Positions 52,186 to 61,176 of a DNA stretch of 64,000 nt are shown here, piece by piece. The stretch is from the NCBI GenBank assembly GCA_964484465.1, contig CAZAFL010000006.1:65628-129627 (forward strand), read 5' to 3'. Origin of the DNA: CAZAFL01 sp964484465. GTDB taxonomy: Bacteria > Bacteroidota > Ignavibacteria > UBA10030 > SZUA-254. Position 1 is the first letter of the stretch; every line of letters starts with the position of its first letter. The translations under genes were made by a program, and so were the position numbers. The notes below the pieces were generated by a model. It worked only from the letters and a program-made list of their open reading frames with translations. It was not told the DNA's origin and ran no database searches.

Positions 52186-54183
52186 TTACTTAAACGCATT
52201 CTGCAACTGTTCCTTAAATTGCTGCACCAGATATTTGTTCCTGAGACGAGTGAGCCAATCATCTTCCAGTCGTTTCGATTCATTTTCCTGAAACGAGTTT
52301 GATACTTCAGCACCTGCTTCTTCAAATGTTTTTTCTTTCGCAGGCTCTTTGCTATTCAGTTTGACAATGACTGCTCCGCCTCCTTCTATTTCAATCGGCA
52401 GAGACAATTCTCCGATTTCCATTTGCGATGCACGTTGAGTAATATCATCGGTATCGATTGCGAGCAGGCCGCGTTCGCCATTCTTTGCTTTGATATCTGG
52501 GTCGTCATTATTGTAACGGCCGGCGAGTTCGCCGAAATCAGCTCCATTTTTCAGTGAATCGTATACCATGGCTGCCAGTGTATCCGAGTCGCAATGAATT
52601 TGGCTGATATCGACTCGCTGAGGGTACTGGAATTTCGACCGGTTGTGCTCGAAGTATTGTTTTAGCATAGAATCGGAGACAGCTATTTTGTTCCACACCT
52701 CAAGCTGTTCTGCTTTGTACAACACGACACCGTCCTGGTATTCTTTAAGGAGAGCGGCGAACTCCGGCGAGCGATGCTCAAGCCCGGATGAATGTGCCCC
52801 CATGACAAGCGACTCCGAGAGTTTATCGATGCGGGTTTTTAAGTCCGACCTGCGAAGAGACAAATTTGTAAACTCAGAGCGTTTATTGAATATGCCGATT
52901 AAACTGTCAACCGTCAGCGGTTCGCCTTCAATTGACATGATGACCATCGAACGAACTTCCTTTGGAACGCTGTTGTCCCAGGAGCTGTCGCCCACCGACC
53001 TCAATGAATCGACATGAGAAACAAGCGCGCTGAAAGCCTCTTCATTAAACGTGTATTTATACTCTTTCTTGAGTGTTGTGATGTACGCTGCGTAGTCGTC
53101 GTTGAACCTGTACTGCTGATACAGTTTCTTGATTTCATCGTGCAGTTCAGCGAAAGAGGGAAGAGGTTTCACACTATCACATCGTATGATATGGTAACCG
53201 TACGGTGAGCGGATGATCCCGGACGTTTCGCCCGTTTTAAGGTTGAATACAACTTCGTCGAATTGCTGCACCCATTTCCGGCGCTCAAACCATCCAAGGT
53301 CGCCCCCTTTGGGAGCGCTTCCGGGGTCTTCGGAAAGCTTCATCGCAAGTTTGCTAAAATCCCATCCCTTGTTAAGGCTGTCCAGCATCCCCTTAATACG
53401 TGTATAGGAAGCTGCGGTATCTGACGAATCTGCGGCCCCGAGCCACCGGGCCATGAGATGCCTCGCCTTAAGAGTTCCACGTGTTGGACGCCTGTCAACA
53501 ATTTTGATGATATGGTAACCAAAAGACGAGCGGACGGGAGTTTTGTTAATCTCACCTTTCTTCATTGCGAAAGCCGCGTTTTCAAATTGAGGAACCATTT
53601 GTCCACCTGTGAAATAGTATAAATCTCCATGATTCATTGAGGCTGTTCTGTCGTCGGAGAATTTTATCACAAGTGAATCGAAGTTTTCTCCCGCAATCGC
53701 CCGGTGAATGGCATCCATTGCGGTGTTCCATGCTTTCAAGGTATCTTCAGGTTTTGCATCGGGTTTTATTTGAATAAGGATATGCTGAGCGCGGATTTCC
53801 TCCTGTCGCCTTTCGTACATTTGGTGTACTGCAGGCTCGGTAATTTCCTTATCAATAATAAATGAAGAAGTCAGGCTTGACCTGTACTGGCGTAATTCAT
53901 CGATGATTTCAGGGTCCTTCAACAGGTTGCGGTCGTACGCGTCTTGGAGTTTAAGTTTGTAATTGGTAAGAAGATCCAAAAAATGTTCCCGTTCTTCCTG
54001 CGTGCTCTTGCGGCCGGCATCCAGGCCGCCGCTGTTGCGCGTATAGAAATTTTCATATTCCTTAAGGTTGACATTTTCCTTCCCGACAGTCAGGACGACC
54101 GATTCACTTTCCCTGGGAGAACAACCTATGATGACAAAAGAAAACAGCAAAAGGGGCGCTAAAACCCCGCGTACCACACCCAT
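52186..54183 (-). CDS. Lipoprotein with three parvulin-like domains
   Basis: About 665 residues from the ATG at 54183, chosen because an AAAGGA site lies 9 nt upstream; the TTG at 54207 lacks one. The signal ends FVIIGC (lipobox). After a SurA-like N-terminus come parvulin domains at about 125-235 (IRAQHILIQIKPDAKPED, GDLYYFTGGQMVPQFE, SFGYHIIKIVDRRP), 238-350 (LKARHLMARWLG, PKGGDLGWFERRKWVQQF, SPYGYHIIRCDS) and a degenerate third at about 510-615 (DISQIHCDSDTLAAMVYD). It is the first gene of a set of three foldase genes; MoxR follows them. An outer-membrane biogenesis role is likely by family. Confidence 0.87.
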   Translation of the reverse strand: MGVVRGVLAPLLLFSFVIIGCSPRESESVVLTVGKENVNLKEYENFYTRNSGGLDAGRKSTQEEREHFLDLLTNYKLKLQDAYDRNLLKDPEIIDELRQYRSSLTSSFIIDKEITEPAVHQMYERRQEEIRAQHILIQIKPDAKPEDTLKAWNTAMDAIHRAIAGENFDSLVIKFSDDRTASMNHGDLYYFTGGQMVPQFENAAFAMKKGEINKTPVRSSFGYHIIKIVDRRPTRGTLKARHLMARWLGAADSSDTAASYTRIKGMLDSLNKGWDFSKLAMKLSEDPGSAPKGGDLGWFERRKWVQQFDEVVFNLKTGETSGIIRSPYGYHIIRCDSVKPLPSFAELHDEIKKLYQQYRFNDDYAAYITTLKKEYKYTFNEEAFSALVSHVDSLRSVGDSSWDNSVPKEVRSMVIMSIEGEPLTVDSLIGIFNKRSEFTNLSLRRSDLKTRIDKLSESLVMGAHSSGLEHRSPEFAALLKEYQDGVVLYKAEQLEVWNKIAVSDSMLKQYFEHNRSKFQYPQRVDISQIHCDSDTLAAMVYDSLKNGADFGELAGRYNNDDPDIKAKNGERGLLAIDTDDITQRASQMEIGELSLPIEIEGGGAVIVKLNSKEPAKEKTFEEAGAEVSNSFQENESKRLEDDWLTRLRNKYLVQQFKEQLQNAFK

Positions 54184-54266
54184 GTTAGTAATTCCTTTCA
54201 CCTGCAAACGTAAGTGGAAATAATGAATAATAGAATTGTTAGAGTAATAGTATAACCAAAAATCGT

Positions 54267-54509
54267 GTGAAATTCAAGGAAACGTTTATAATGGTGCCTT
54301 CATCTTCATCAGGAATGTGTAATGACAGTGTTCACTCCCGTATAATTTCCGCAGCAGGGTTGCCATCAAGAACATCACCAATTCTTAACGATATTACAGG
54401 ACATAAGGTTCAAACAATTTCAGGGCGCCGTGGGTGGGATAAGAACATCATTGTTTGGAGGAGAAAAGAAACGAATACAGTTTTATCCCTCCGGAAGGAA
54501 AGAGGGTAA
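54267..54509 (+). pseudogene. Possible decayed T9SS sorting-domain relic
   Basis: The frame contains DITGHKVQTISGRR and KNIIVWRRKETN, which recall the T9SS pattern YDxxGxKVxTL...G....xW. In another phase just downstream YPSGRKEGKKVLL recalls the PSG.....KK.VLL ending. Phase changes and a missing start suggest decay. The match is weak and may be chance. Confidence 0.25.
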
Positions 54510-54516
54510 AAAGGTA

Positions 54517-54633
54517 TTATTGGATAATGACTGCCGCCGTATTTACAACACCGATGAAAAGGTAGATTGTAATACTGAGCGCAACAGCCCACCACAATGT
54601 AAGGGAAGCTCGTTCTTGGATAGATGTTGCCAC
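54517..54633 (-). CDS. Small membrane protein ORF (38 residues)
   Basis: A GTG-started frame with a GGAG ribosome site 5 nt upstream encodes MATSIQERASLTLWWAVAL, then SITIYLFIGVVNTAAVIIQ and TAA. It has a short polar N-terminus and one membrane helix, with no charged residue in its last 27 positions. It lies in the otherwise empty 600-bp gap between the parvulin and receiver genes. The frame on the plus strand here (54430-54747) looks random by comparison. No family is recognised. Confidence 0.4.
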   Translation of the reverse strand: MATSIQERASLTLWWAVALSITIYLFIGVVNTAAVIIQ

Positions 54634-54812
54634 AACAACTCCGTTTTTCAGTCAGTAAATGCTTACTTAAAATATAATTGTGCGGCCGCTCAATTGCAAG
54701 AAGAAAAAAGAAGAGTGGCGAAAGTACGCCACCTGGGGGAATTCTGATAAAAAATAACTGGGAAAATTAAGCGAAATTCTACCTTGATCGACTGGAAATG
54801 TCGCAAAGATTC

Positions 54813-55196
54813 CTACACTTCCGACTTGGCGACAGCCTCCCGAATAGCTTGATGGATTTCATGCATATCAACCCGCCCTTTTCGCAAGTACGGTATGCTG
54901 TGCATTTTCAGTTCGGTAATATCTTTTACGCCGAGGTCACGACCTGTAATAACGATGACAGGAATGGTCTTGTGTTTTGAGTGATCTTTGAGATCGCGAA
55001 TGAGGTCAAACCCGCTTAAGCGATTCAGCGCGAGATCCATTATAATGGCGGATGGTTTTTCCTTGTCTACCCATTTAAGAAAGTCCTCCTCGAGGGGAAA
55101 GAGAACACCTTTAAAGCCCTCATCTTCAACGACAAACTTCATCAACTCGGAAAAACCGGGGCTGTCCTCGACAATGAGTACAGTTTTCTTTTTCAT
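54813..55196 (-). CDS. Stand-alone response-regulator receiver domain
   Basis: 127 residues: TVLIVEDSPGFSELM gives the acidic pair (Glu10, Asp11), IIMDLALNRLSGFDLI the phospho-acceptor Asp54, VIVITGRD Thr84 and YLRKGR Lys106. No output domain is present, so it passes phosphate or binds partners, as CheY-like proteins do. No histidine kinase is nearby. It is flanked by gaps of 180 bp or more and transcribed alone towards the foldase genes. The region 55197-55516 upstream shows no gene. Confidence 0.92.
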   Translation of the reverse strand: MKKKTVLIVEDSPGFSELMKFVVEDEGFKGVLFPLEEDFLKWVDKEKPSAIIMDLALNRLSGFDLIRDLKDHSKHKTIPVIVITGRDLGVKDITELKMHSIPYLRKGRVDMHEIHQAIREAVAKSEV

Positions 55197-55516
55197 TGCT
55201 GCGCTATATGCCTGCTCCCGATAATATTAGTCTGGATAAATGAGAATTACGTAAACAAGATTCTCATGCTACAGAAAGGTTGCTATAACATAGAGAGATT
55301 TGTATTAAAAGTCAAACTGATTTTTTTCCAATTCGGTTCAATAACGAAAGGAGAAACGGTTATTGCCTTTTATGTTGATCTTGCTCCCGGTTGAATGTTT
55401 GCCATCTGTGTTGTTGTAAGTATGTTTGAATAAATACCGTGAAAATCTGTTGTTGCGTGCGTTGAATGAAACACAAATCTGACCGGACTTTGAGATAGTT
55501 CGGGAAGAAAAACCGA
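55197..55516. other. AT-rich intergenic region without a gene
   Basis: It separates the receiver gene from the ribosomal operon. It must hold the receiver promoter (minus strand), but I see no convincing elements, RNA structure or coding frame. The rplU promoter follows at 55517. Confidence 0.6.
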
Positions 55517-55545
55517 TTGACTTTTAGAGGTTTTTTTTGTACATT
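55517..55545 (+). promoter_or_regulatory. Promoter candidate for rplU-rpmA
   Basis: TTGACT (55517-55522), a 17-bp spacer and TACATT (55540-55545). It resembles the kinase-array promoter (TTGACA-17-TACTTT). The start codon follows 47 bp downstream. Confidence 0.6.
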
Positions 55546-55591
55546 AACGGCGAAGATTCCATTAACATCATCATTTCCGGAACAAATCTCC

Positions 55592-55900
55592 ATGTTCGCT
55601 ATCGTAGACATTGCAGGCAATCAGCTCAAAGTAAGCCCGTCAGAACGGGTTTTTGTCCCTAAATTATCAGAAGAAATAGGGAAAACGGTAAAATTCGATC
55701 GCGTGTTACTCTTAGCGGACGACAAGAATGTGAAAATTGGAAATCCCGTTCTAGCCGGGGTGTTCGTGCAGGCAAAAATTCTCGGCCATGTAAAAGATGA
55801 GAAAGTCATCGTTTTCAAAAAGAAGCGCCGAAAAGGTTATCGTGTTCGCCGGGGGCACCGTCAACAGTACACGGAAATTGAAATAACAAATATTGGATAA
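55592..55900 (+). CDS. rplU: Ribosomal protein bL21
   Basis: 102 residues: MFAIVDIAGNQLKVSPSER at the start, VLLLADDKNVKIGNP, KVIVFKKKRRKGYRVRRGHR and YTEIEITNIG at the end. It is a 50S subunit protein that binds 23S rRNA. The ATG at 55592 gives the standard N-terminus; no strong ribosome site is seen. rpmA follows 12 bp downstream, the usual pairing. Confidence 0.97.
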   Translation: MFAIVDIAGNQLKVSPSERVFVPKLSEEIGKTVKFDRVLLLADDKNVKIGNPVLAGVFVQAKILGHVKDEKVIVFKKKRRKGYRVRRGHRQQYTEIEITNIG

Positions 55901-55912
55901 AGGCGATGTTCT

Positions 55913-56167
55913 ATGGCACATAAAAAAGGCGGTGGAAGTTCTCGTAACGGTCGTGACAGCAATTCACAACGGCTCGGAGTCAAGAGGTTTGGCGGAGAGC
56001 GGGTAACTGCGGGCAGTATTATTGTTCGCCAGCGGGGTACGCGATTCACACCGGGAGCAAATGTAGGAATTGGAAGCGATGATACGTTGTTTGCTCTCAG
56101 CGACGGGGTTGTTAACTTTCAACGGTTGGGAAAATCAAAAAAGATTGTGAACGTTCTTCTGTCGTAA
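55913..56167 (+). CDS. rpmA: Ribosomal protein bL27
   Basis: 84 residues beginning MAHKKGGGSSRNGRDSNSQR, followed by GVKRFGGERVTAGSIIVRQR and PGANVGIGSDDTLFALSDG. Its N-terminus reaches the peptidyl-transferase centre; it has no extension of the kind cleaved in Firmicutes. It is in operon with rplU. Confidence 0.97.
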   Translation: MAHKKGGGSSRNGRDSNSQRLGVKRFGGERVTAGSIIVRQRGTRFTPGANVGIGSDDTLFALSDGVVNFQRLGKSKKIVNVLLS

Positions 56168-56194
56168 TCATTCCAGTAAGTTCTTTATTTTTAT

Positions 56195-56245
56195 TGCCCG
56201 CTCCATGGCGCCGCATGCTTTGCTAACGAAGGCGCTCTGCGGGCA
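56195..56245 (+). terminator. Large imperfect hairpin between rpmA and mdh
   Basis: TGCCCGC (56195-56201) pairs with GCGGGCA (56239-56245) and GCGCC with GGCGC inside. There is no T-run, so it may stabilise the rpmA message or act in the mdh leader rather than end transcription. Confidence 0.4.
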
Positions 56246-56292
56246 TTGTCGTTCTAACACACTTGTCTGTTTCACTAAAACATGAGGCTGGT

Positions 56293-57216
56293 ATGAAAAT
56301 TACCGTTGTCGGGGCGGGAAATGTGGGCGCAACTGCTGCGCAGCGTATTGTCGATAAGGAGCTCGCGAACGAAGTCGTCCTCGTCGATATTGTCGAAGGA
56401 TTGCCACAGGGAAAAGGACTCGATATGTACGAATCGACCCCGATTGAAGGAACTGATACCCGGGTTATAGGTACCAATAATTATGATATGACCGCTGGTT
56501 CTCAGATTATCGTGATCACTGCGGGCATAGCACGCAAACCCGGAATGACGAGGGAGCAATTGCAGGAAACAAACGCGGGAATTGTGAAAGCGGTAACGGA
56601 GGCAGTCGTCGCAAAATCGCCGCAGTCGATTCTCATTATCGTTTCAAACCCGCTTGATGTGATGACGTATGTTGCATTTAAGACTAGCGGTTTCGAGCGC
56701 CATCGCGTCGTCGGTATGGCGGGGATTCTCGATACTGCGCGTTACCGGACGTTCATTGCGATGGAGCTGGGGGTTTCTGTAGAAGATATTCAGGCGCTCG
56801 TTCTCGGCGGGCACGGCGACTCTATGGTGCCGCTCGTTCGGTACACGACCATCGCGGGAGTCCCGATTTCCGAGTTCCTCGACCAGCCGACGATCGAGAA
56901 ATTGGTGAAGCGCACCCGGGACGGAGGAATCGAAATAGTGAATTACTTGAAGACCGGAAGTGCCTATTATGCCCCTTCTGCAGCCGCGGTTGAAATGGTC
57001 GAAGCGATTGTGAAGGATAAGAAACGCATTCTTCCTTGTGCTGTCTATCTCCAGGGAGAATACGGGTTGCGCGATACGTTTATCGGTGTACCGGTAAAAC
57101 TTGGCAGCAAAGGAATCGAACAAATAGTACAGGTCCCTCTTTCCAATGATGAGAAGGGGGCACTTTCGAAATCCGCTGAAGAGGTGAAAGCGAATATCGC
57201 GAAGCTGAAAATCTGA
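56293..57216 (+). CDS. mdh: Malate dehydrogenase
   Basis: 307 residues, the length of the LDH-like malate dehydrogenases. MKITVVGAGNVGATAAQRI is the NAD site; VLVDIVEGLPQGKGLDMYES carries the NAD-specific Asp; VSNPLDVMTYV, GMAGILDTARYRTFIA and LGGHGDSMVPLVRYTT hold the substrate Arg and catalytic His. It converts malate and oxaloacetate in the TCA cycle. The ATG at 56293 follows GAGGCTGGT; the earlier ATG would add ten extra residues ahead of the nucleotide site. Confidence 0.97.
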   Translation: MKITVVGAGNVGATAAQRIVDKELANEVVLVDIVEGLPQGKGLDMYESTPIEGTDTRVIGTNNYDMTAGSQIIVITAGIARKPGMTREQLQETNAGIVKAVTEAVVAKSPQSILIIVSNPLDVMTYVAFKTSGFERHRVVGMAGILDTARYRTFIAMELGVSVEDIQALVLGGHGDSMVPLVRYTTIAGVPISEFLDQPTIEKLVKRTRDGGIEIVNYLKTGSAYYAPSAAAVEMVEAIVKDKKRILPCAVYLQGEYGLRDTFIGVPVKLGSKGIEQIVQVPLSNDEKGALSKSAEEVKANIAKLKI

Positions 57217-57236
57217 CCCTCATAATTCTTTAGAAT

Positions 57237-57275
57237 AAGAAAGCCATCTCATGTGTCGAGTTGGCTTTTCTTTTT
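57237..57275. terminator. Terminator between convergent mdh and the RsbW-like gene
   Basis: AAGAAAGCCA and CTC pair with GAG and TGGCTTTTCTT around a 7-nt loop, with a T-rich tail on the plus strand and an A/T-rich arm on the minus. It can serve both genes. Confidence 0.7.
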
Positions 57276-57296
57276 GGCAGGAATATTATATGTCTG

Positions 57297-57716
57297 TTAC
57301 AGGTGTATCTTCATAATTACTTCAGAGCCTTCGGGAGAGTTGCTAAATTCTATTTCATCCATCAATGACCGCATAAGGAAAACGCCCCGCCCATTTTCCC
57401 GAAGCAGGTTCTCTTCTGCCAATGGGTCGGGTAATGTTGACGGGTTCACGCCCGGACCCTCGTCATGTACCCGCACGGTAAGAGATGTGTTGCTGAGTTC
57501 ACAGGTCAGCGTCACCTTTTTGTTAACGTTACGTTTGTTGCCGTGGATGATACCGTTATTTACCGCCTCAGTTGTCGCAACAAGTAATTTGTTGTACTTT
57601 GTTTCATCAAGGTGCAGGCGGGTATTGATTTTTTCGAGGAACCCTTCGACTTTTGTAACGAGTTTCGGGTCGCTGTCAAGAACCAGAACAAATGTTGTAG
57701 AATTGTTTTTCGCCAA
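57297..57716 (-). CDS. RsbW-like ATP-binding anti-sigma / serine kinase domain
   Basis: 139 residues of the HATPase_c_2 type: KYNKLLVATTEAVNNGIIHG (N box), VRVHDEGPGVNPSTL (G1) and NGRGVFLMRSLMDEIEF (G2). Such proteins phosphorylate STAS anti-anti-sigma factors in partner-switching, or work as ATP-binding partners of SpoIIE phosphatases. A SpoIIE phosphatase is encoded at 18351-19460; no STAS protein was found in this window. It lies 12 bp after the outer-membrane-type gene and probably shares its transcript. Confidence 0.88.
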   Translation of the reverse strand: MAKNNSTTFVLVLDSDPKLVTKVEGFLEKINTRLHLDETKYNKLLVATTEAVNNGIIHGNKRNVNKKVTLTCELSNTSLTVRVHDEGPGVNPSTLPDPLAEENLLRENGRGVFLMRSLMDEIEFSNSPEGSEVIMKIHL

Positions 57717-57728
57717 GAAGCTCCTTTA

Positions 57729-59651
57729 TTAGATGCGGACTGTGAGAGACATATTCATGTTTGCAATTCCGTGTTTTGAAACACCCGTTTGGGATTGAAT
57801 TTCATACCAGCCGCTGAGAGAGAGCTCAGTTTGCTTGCTAACACTCCAGAAGATATTCGTCATCGGGCCTGAATTTCGTACAAAACCCAGCAAATTCCTC
57901 AAGGTTCCGGTATACCCAAACCGTGATTGACTAAAATAACGAATCCCAACCGAAAAAATCAAGCGCTGCTCTATGTTATAGCGTATCGCTCCGATAAACG
58001 TTCGTTCATCAAAATAATTTATAGGCCGCTCGGTAAATGTGTTCCATTGCAATTGGCCCCGTTCGTAGAGCCGAATCGTGCTCGACCATTCGAAGCTCAA
58101 TCGCCGTGTCAAGCCAATGTGTGACGAATCATTAAATGAAAACTGCCGGAAGACAATACTTCGGGCTGTTGCCAGGCTGTACTCGATATCGTAGACCGAG
58201 TAATTGGCAAGCACTTCAAACGAATTGATGGTTGTAAATGATTCGGATGGTAGGTACTCAAGCCGTGGAGAAAGGCGAAGAATTCTGTTCCACGTGTTGT
58301 TTGCGCTCCTCGTCGACGTGATATACACAAGGTGTGTGAGGTTCAGGTCGGCCGTCACAGTCGTGTTTAGATGCCGGTTAATCCTGTGGGATGTGATAAG
58401 GTTGAAAATATACCAAAGCTCATCACGGTCGTCGTCGTTTGCAGCACTCGGGGTATCGTATCGCAGCAAACTTATTGAAGCGAGGAGGGAGATTCCCTGG
58501 GAGCGCGATAGTGCAGCCTTCATGCTTGATGTAAGGGATGCACGGCGTGAATGATTATTCTTAGCTTCCTCTAAACGAGATTGGCTGTCTATCGCATCCT
58601 GCGAAGCTCCGGCTTCCGGTTGCACCGTGTGCGTTTCATCCCGTTCCTGGTAATAGAAACCGAGCGAGCCAATAAAGGAGGCGCCGATGGAATACGTTGC
58701 CTTCGTTCCTCCTTCGATCTTTAATTCGTCGATTGCTGTATTGAGAGTTGTCCGTAGCCCGGGTGTAAATGTTTTGAATTGTGTGGTGCGGCTTATCGAC
58801 CGGGCAAGAATGTTTCCCTGAAATGACCATATGAAATTATGTTGCAGGTTATAGTCCAGGGAGTCGGAGACAGTGAGCGATTCCTCTCTTCTTGATTCAA
58901 TATTGTTTGTTACATGAAATTGTTGTTGTACGGCAGCATCGGCGGGAAAATAAAAATCACGGCGGTTCCCGTAATATTGAAGCTGGAACGAGTTTTGTGT
59001 TTCTTCAAAATATCCCCGGTGAATATTGAGCAGAGTAGTATGCGTGTACAGTGTTCTCGGAGTTAACTGGTCATATTGTACCATGCCGTTGATTGTCGTT
59101 TCGTATCCGTTGTAATCCAAACTGTCGGACGCCAGGCTTAGCATGTATGAGGGCCCGCTGTCGTGCTGATTGAATTGATTGTCAAAATGTACTCCGAGAA
59201 GTGGTTCGATGATAATGCTGCTCCATGGCATGTATACGATGCCGCCATAGACTGTGGAAGATGACGTGTTGCCGAGTATCGTGCTTTTATTGTCCGATAC
59301 ACTGAGTAAAGAGGCTTTCAGAGTTCCTTTGATGTTGCCATCCCATTGATTCCGCAAAGAGAGGTTAAAATCATGCTCGTCGCGGATAAGTTTCTGATCT
59401 GTTATAATAAGGGAAGAGAGAAATTGTTCGCTGAATTGCAGTGAAAGTAGTCCGTAATTGTTGGAATACTTTGCAAGGCCGTTCCATCTGTATGTAGTCA
59501 GGTTTTTATCAAAAACAACGGATGTAAAACGTGAAGTATCCAATCGGGTTTCTGCTGTTCGAGGGATTTCAATTTGACTCTGAGATCGTGCGTATAATGT
59601 CGACAACACCAATGAGATAGAAGCGATGCTATATCGATACCATAAATTCAT
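57729..59651 (-). CDS. Outer-membrane beta-barrel-like protein, function unknown
   Basis: 640 residues with a signal peptide (ISLVLSTLYARSQ). The mature part is made of alternating strands rich in aromatic residues (YNIEQRLIFSVGIRYFSQSR, GTLKASLLSVSDNKS), and the last residues MNMSLTVRI form a barrel-like terminal strand. I recognise no specific family. It resembles proteins that form an outer-membrane barrel in Bacteroidota/Ignavibacteria, and the RsbW-like gene follows. Confidence 0.7.
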   Translation of the reverse strand: MNLWYRYSIASISLVLSTLYARSQSQIEIPRTAETRLDTSRFTSVVFDKNLTTYRWNGLAKYSNNYGLLSLQFSEQFLSSLIITDQKLIRDEHDFNLSLRNQWDGNIKGTLKASLLSVSDNKSTILGNTSSSTVYGGIVYMPWSSIIIEPLLGVHFDNQFNQHDSGPSYMLSLASDSLDYNGYETTINGMVQYDQLTPRTLYTHTTLLNIHRGYFEETQNSFQLQYYGNRRDFYFPADAAVQQQFHVTNNIESRREESLTVSDSLDYNLQHNFIWSFQGNILARSISRTTQFKTFTPGLRTTLNTAIDELKIEGGTKATYSIGASFIGSLGFYYQERDETHTVQPEAGASQDAIDSQSRLEEAKNNHSRRASLTSSMKAALSRSQGISLLASISLLRYDTPSAANDDDRDELWYIFNLITSHRINRHLNTTVTADLNLTHLVYITSTRSANNTWNRILRLSPRLEYLPSESFTTINSFEVLANYSVYDIEYSLATARSIVFRQFSFNDSSHIGLTRRLSFEWSSTIRLYERGQLQWNTFTERPINYFDERTFIGAIRYNIEQRLIFSVGIRYFSQSRFGYTGTLRNLLGFVRNSGPMTNIFWSVSKQTELSLSGWYEIQSQTGVSKHGIANMNMSLTVRI

Positions 59652-59681
59652 AATCCTGCGGTTTAACCACCGGCGACAGTA

Positions 59682-61085
59682 TTAGAATTCAAACTTCTGT
59701 CCACGTTGAGGTATTACTACGCTTTTGAATTTTCGTTCGAGCAGCCCCTTTTGCAAATCCTGCGCACGATCCAATTCCCCGTGTACCAGAAAGATCTGGC
59801 GGAGTTGTTGTTTATCGAATTGGCCAATGTATTCCAACAGCTCATTTCCATCGGCATGCGCGCTGAAAGAGTTTAATACAACGACCTCCGCCCGTCGCTT
59901 ATGGAGTTCACCGTAAATCTTTACCTCTTCTTCCATGTCTACCAGCTTTTTTCCAAGGGTATGTTGTGCCTGGTATCCGACAATCAGAATGGTATTTCGG
60001 GAATCATCTATAGTATTTGCAAGGTGATGCAAAATTCTACCGGCTTCACACATACCTGAAGCTGCAATGATCATGCAGGGCTCTTTTACGTCATTTATTT
60101 TTTTCGATTCTTCCGCTGAGCGGATATATTGAAGCCGGTTCAGCCCGAAGGGGTCATGGTGTTCCATAATATGCTTGCGCATTTCTTCATCATAACATTC
60201 CGGATGTTGCTTGAAAATATCCGTTGCATTAATTGCCAGCGGGCTATCGACATAGACAGGTATCCGCGGGAGCAGGCCTCGATCGAATAGCTTATGGAGT
60301 CCGAAGACCAGATCTTGAGTTCTTCCAACGCTGAATGCCGGGACGATAATTTTTCCGCCCCGCGCAACCGTCCTGTTAATGGCTGTTGCTAATTGCTGCT
60401 CCATGTCGTTCGCCGGATCGTGCAACTTGCCGCCGTAGGTGCTTTCACTGATAAGCGTATCAACATTTCCCAAAAATGTAGGGTCTTTGATGATCGGCAT
60501 GTTGCGTCTGCCAAGGTCTCCGGTAAAGCCGAGTGTTGCTCCAGTGCCGTTCTGCTTGAGTACGATCCTGACCGAAGCCGACCCCAGAATATGTCCGGCA
60601 TCGACAAATGTTACTGAAACGCCAGCAAGGATATTGAACGGTTTATCATACGGGGCGCTCCGGAATAGTTCCAGAGCGGCAAATGCATCCTGTGATGTAT
60701 ACAACGGTTCGATGAGCGGCTCCTGGTTTCTTGCCCTTTTCTTATTAAGGTATTCTGAATCTTTTTCTTGAATATAACCGCTATCGGGAAGCATTATGCC
60801 GCAGAGGTCACGTGTCGCCGGAGTACAAAAAATTGGTCCTTTATATCCTTGCTTTACCAGTCCGGGTAAATTACCACTATGGTCTATATGAGCATGAGAG
60901 AGGACGACAGCTTTGATTGATGCCGGCTCAAAGGGGAAAGTTCTGTTTCGCTGGCTGGACTCGTCCCGCCTTCCCTGAAATAATCCGCAGTCCAAAAGGA
61001 TCGTGGAACCGTTTATGTGAAGAACATGCATGGAGCCTGTTACAGTTTGTGCGGCTCCTTGAAATTCTATTTGTTGTTGACTCAC
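59682..61085 (-). CDS. MBL-fold/beta-CASP RNase-like protein
   Basis: 467 residues. The metal motif HAHIDHSG is at 64-71, with GHILGSA, TGDLGR and the beta-CASP marks SESTYGGKLHD, VPAFSVGRTQDL, ASGMCEAGRILHHL and NSFSAHADGNELLEYI. It belongs to the KH-less CPSF73-like group, which cleaves RNA endo- or exonucleolytically. The length (467) is typical. It lies 30 bp upstream of the outer-membrane-type gene and 91 bp downstream of the TPR protein gene. Confidence 0.93.
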   Translation of the reverse strand: MSQQQIEFQGAAQTVTGSMHVLHINGSTILLDCGLFQGRRDESSQRNRTFPFEPASIKAVVLSHAHIDHSGNLPGLVKQGYKGPIFCTPATRDLCGIMLPDSGYIQEKDSEYLNKKRARNQEPLIEPLYTSQDAFAALELFRSAPYDKPFNILAGVSVTFVDAGHILGSASVRIVLKQNGTGATLGFTGDLGRRNMPIIKDPTFLGNVDTLISESTYGGKLHDPANDMEQQLATAINRTVARGGKIIVPAFSVGRTQDLVFGLHKLFDRGLLPRIPVYVDSPLAINATDIFKQHPECYDEEMRKHIMEHHDPFGLNRLQYIRSAEESKKINDVKEPCMIIAASGMCEAGRILHHLANTIDDSRNTILIVGYQAQHTLGKKLVDMEEEVKIYGELHKRRAEVVVLNSFSAHADGNELLEYIGQFDKQQLRQIFLVHGELDRAQDLQKGLLERKFKSVVIPQRGQKFEF

Positions 61086-61176
61086 TCCAAGTACGGGATC
61101 AATAGATTCACAACGTAGTAGGTCAAATTAGCGAGATTTGTTTCGAGAAGCAAGACTTGTCCCCCGAACGGGACAT

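Noticed and set aside
54430..54747. A plus-strand frame of 105 codons in the gap before the receiver gene
   Set aside because: Cys/Asn-rich random-looking sequence without a ribosome site; the opposite strand gives a better small frame.
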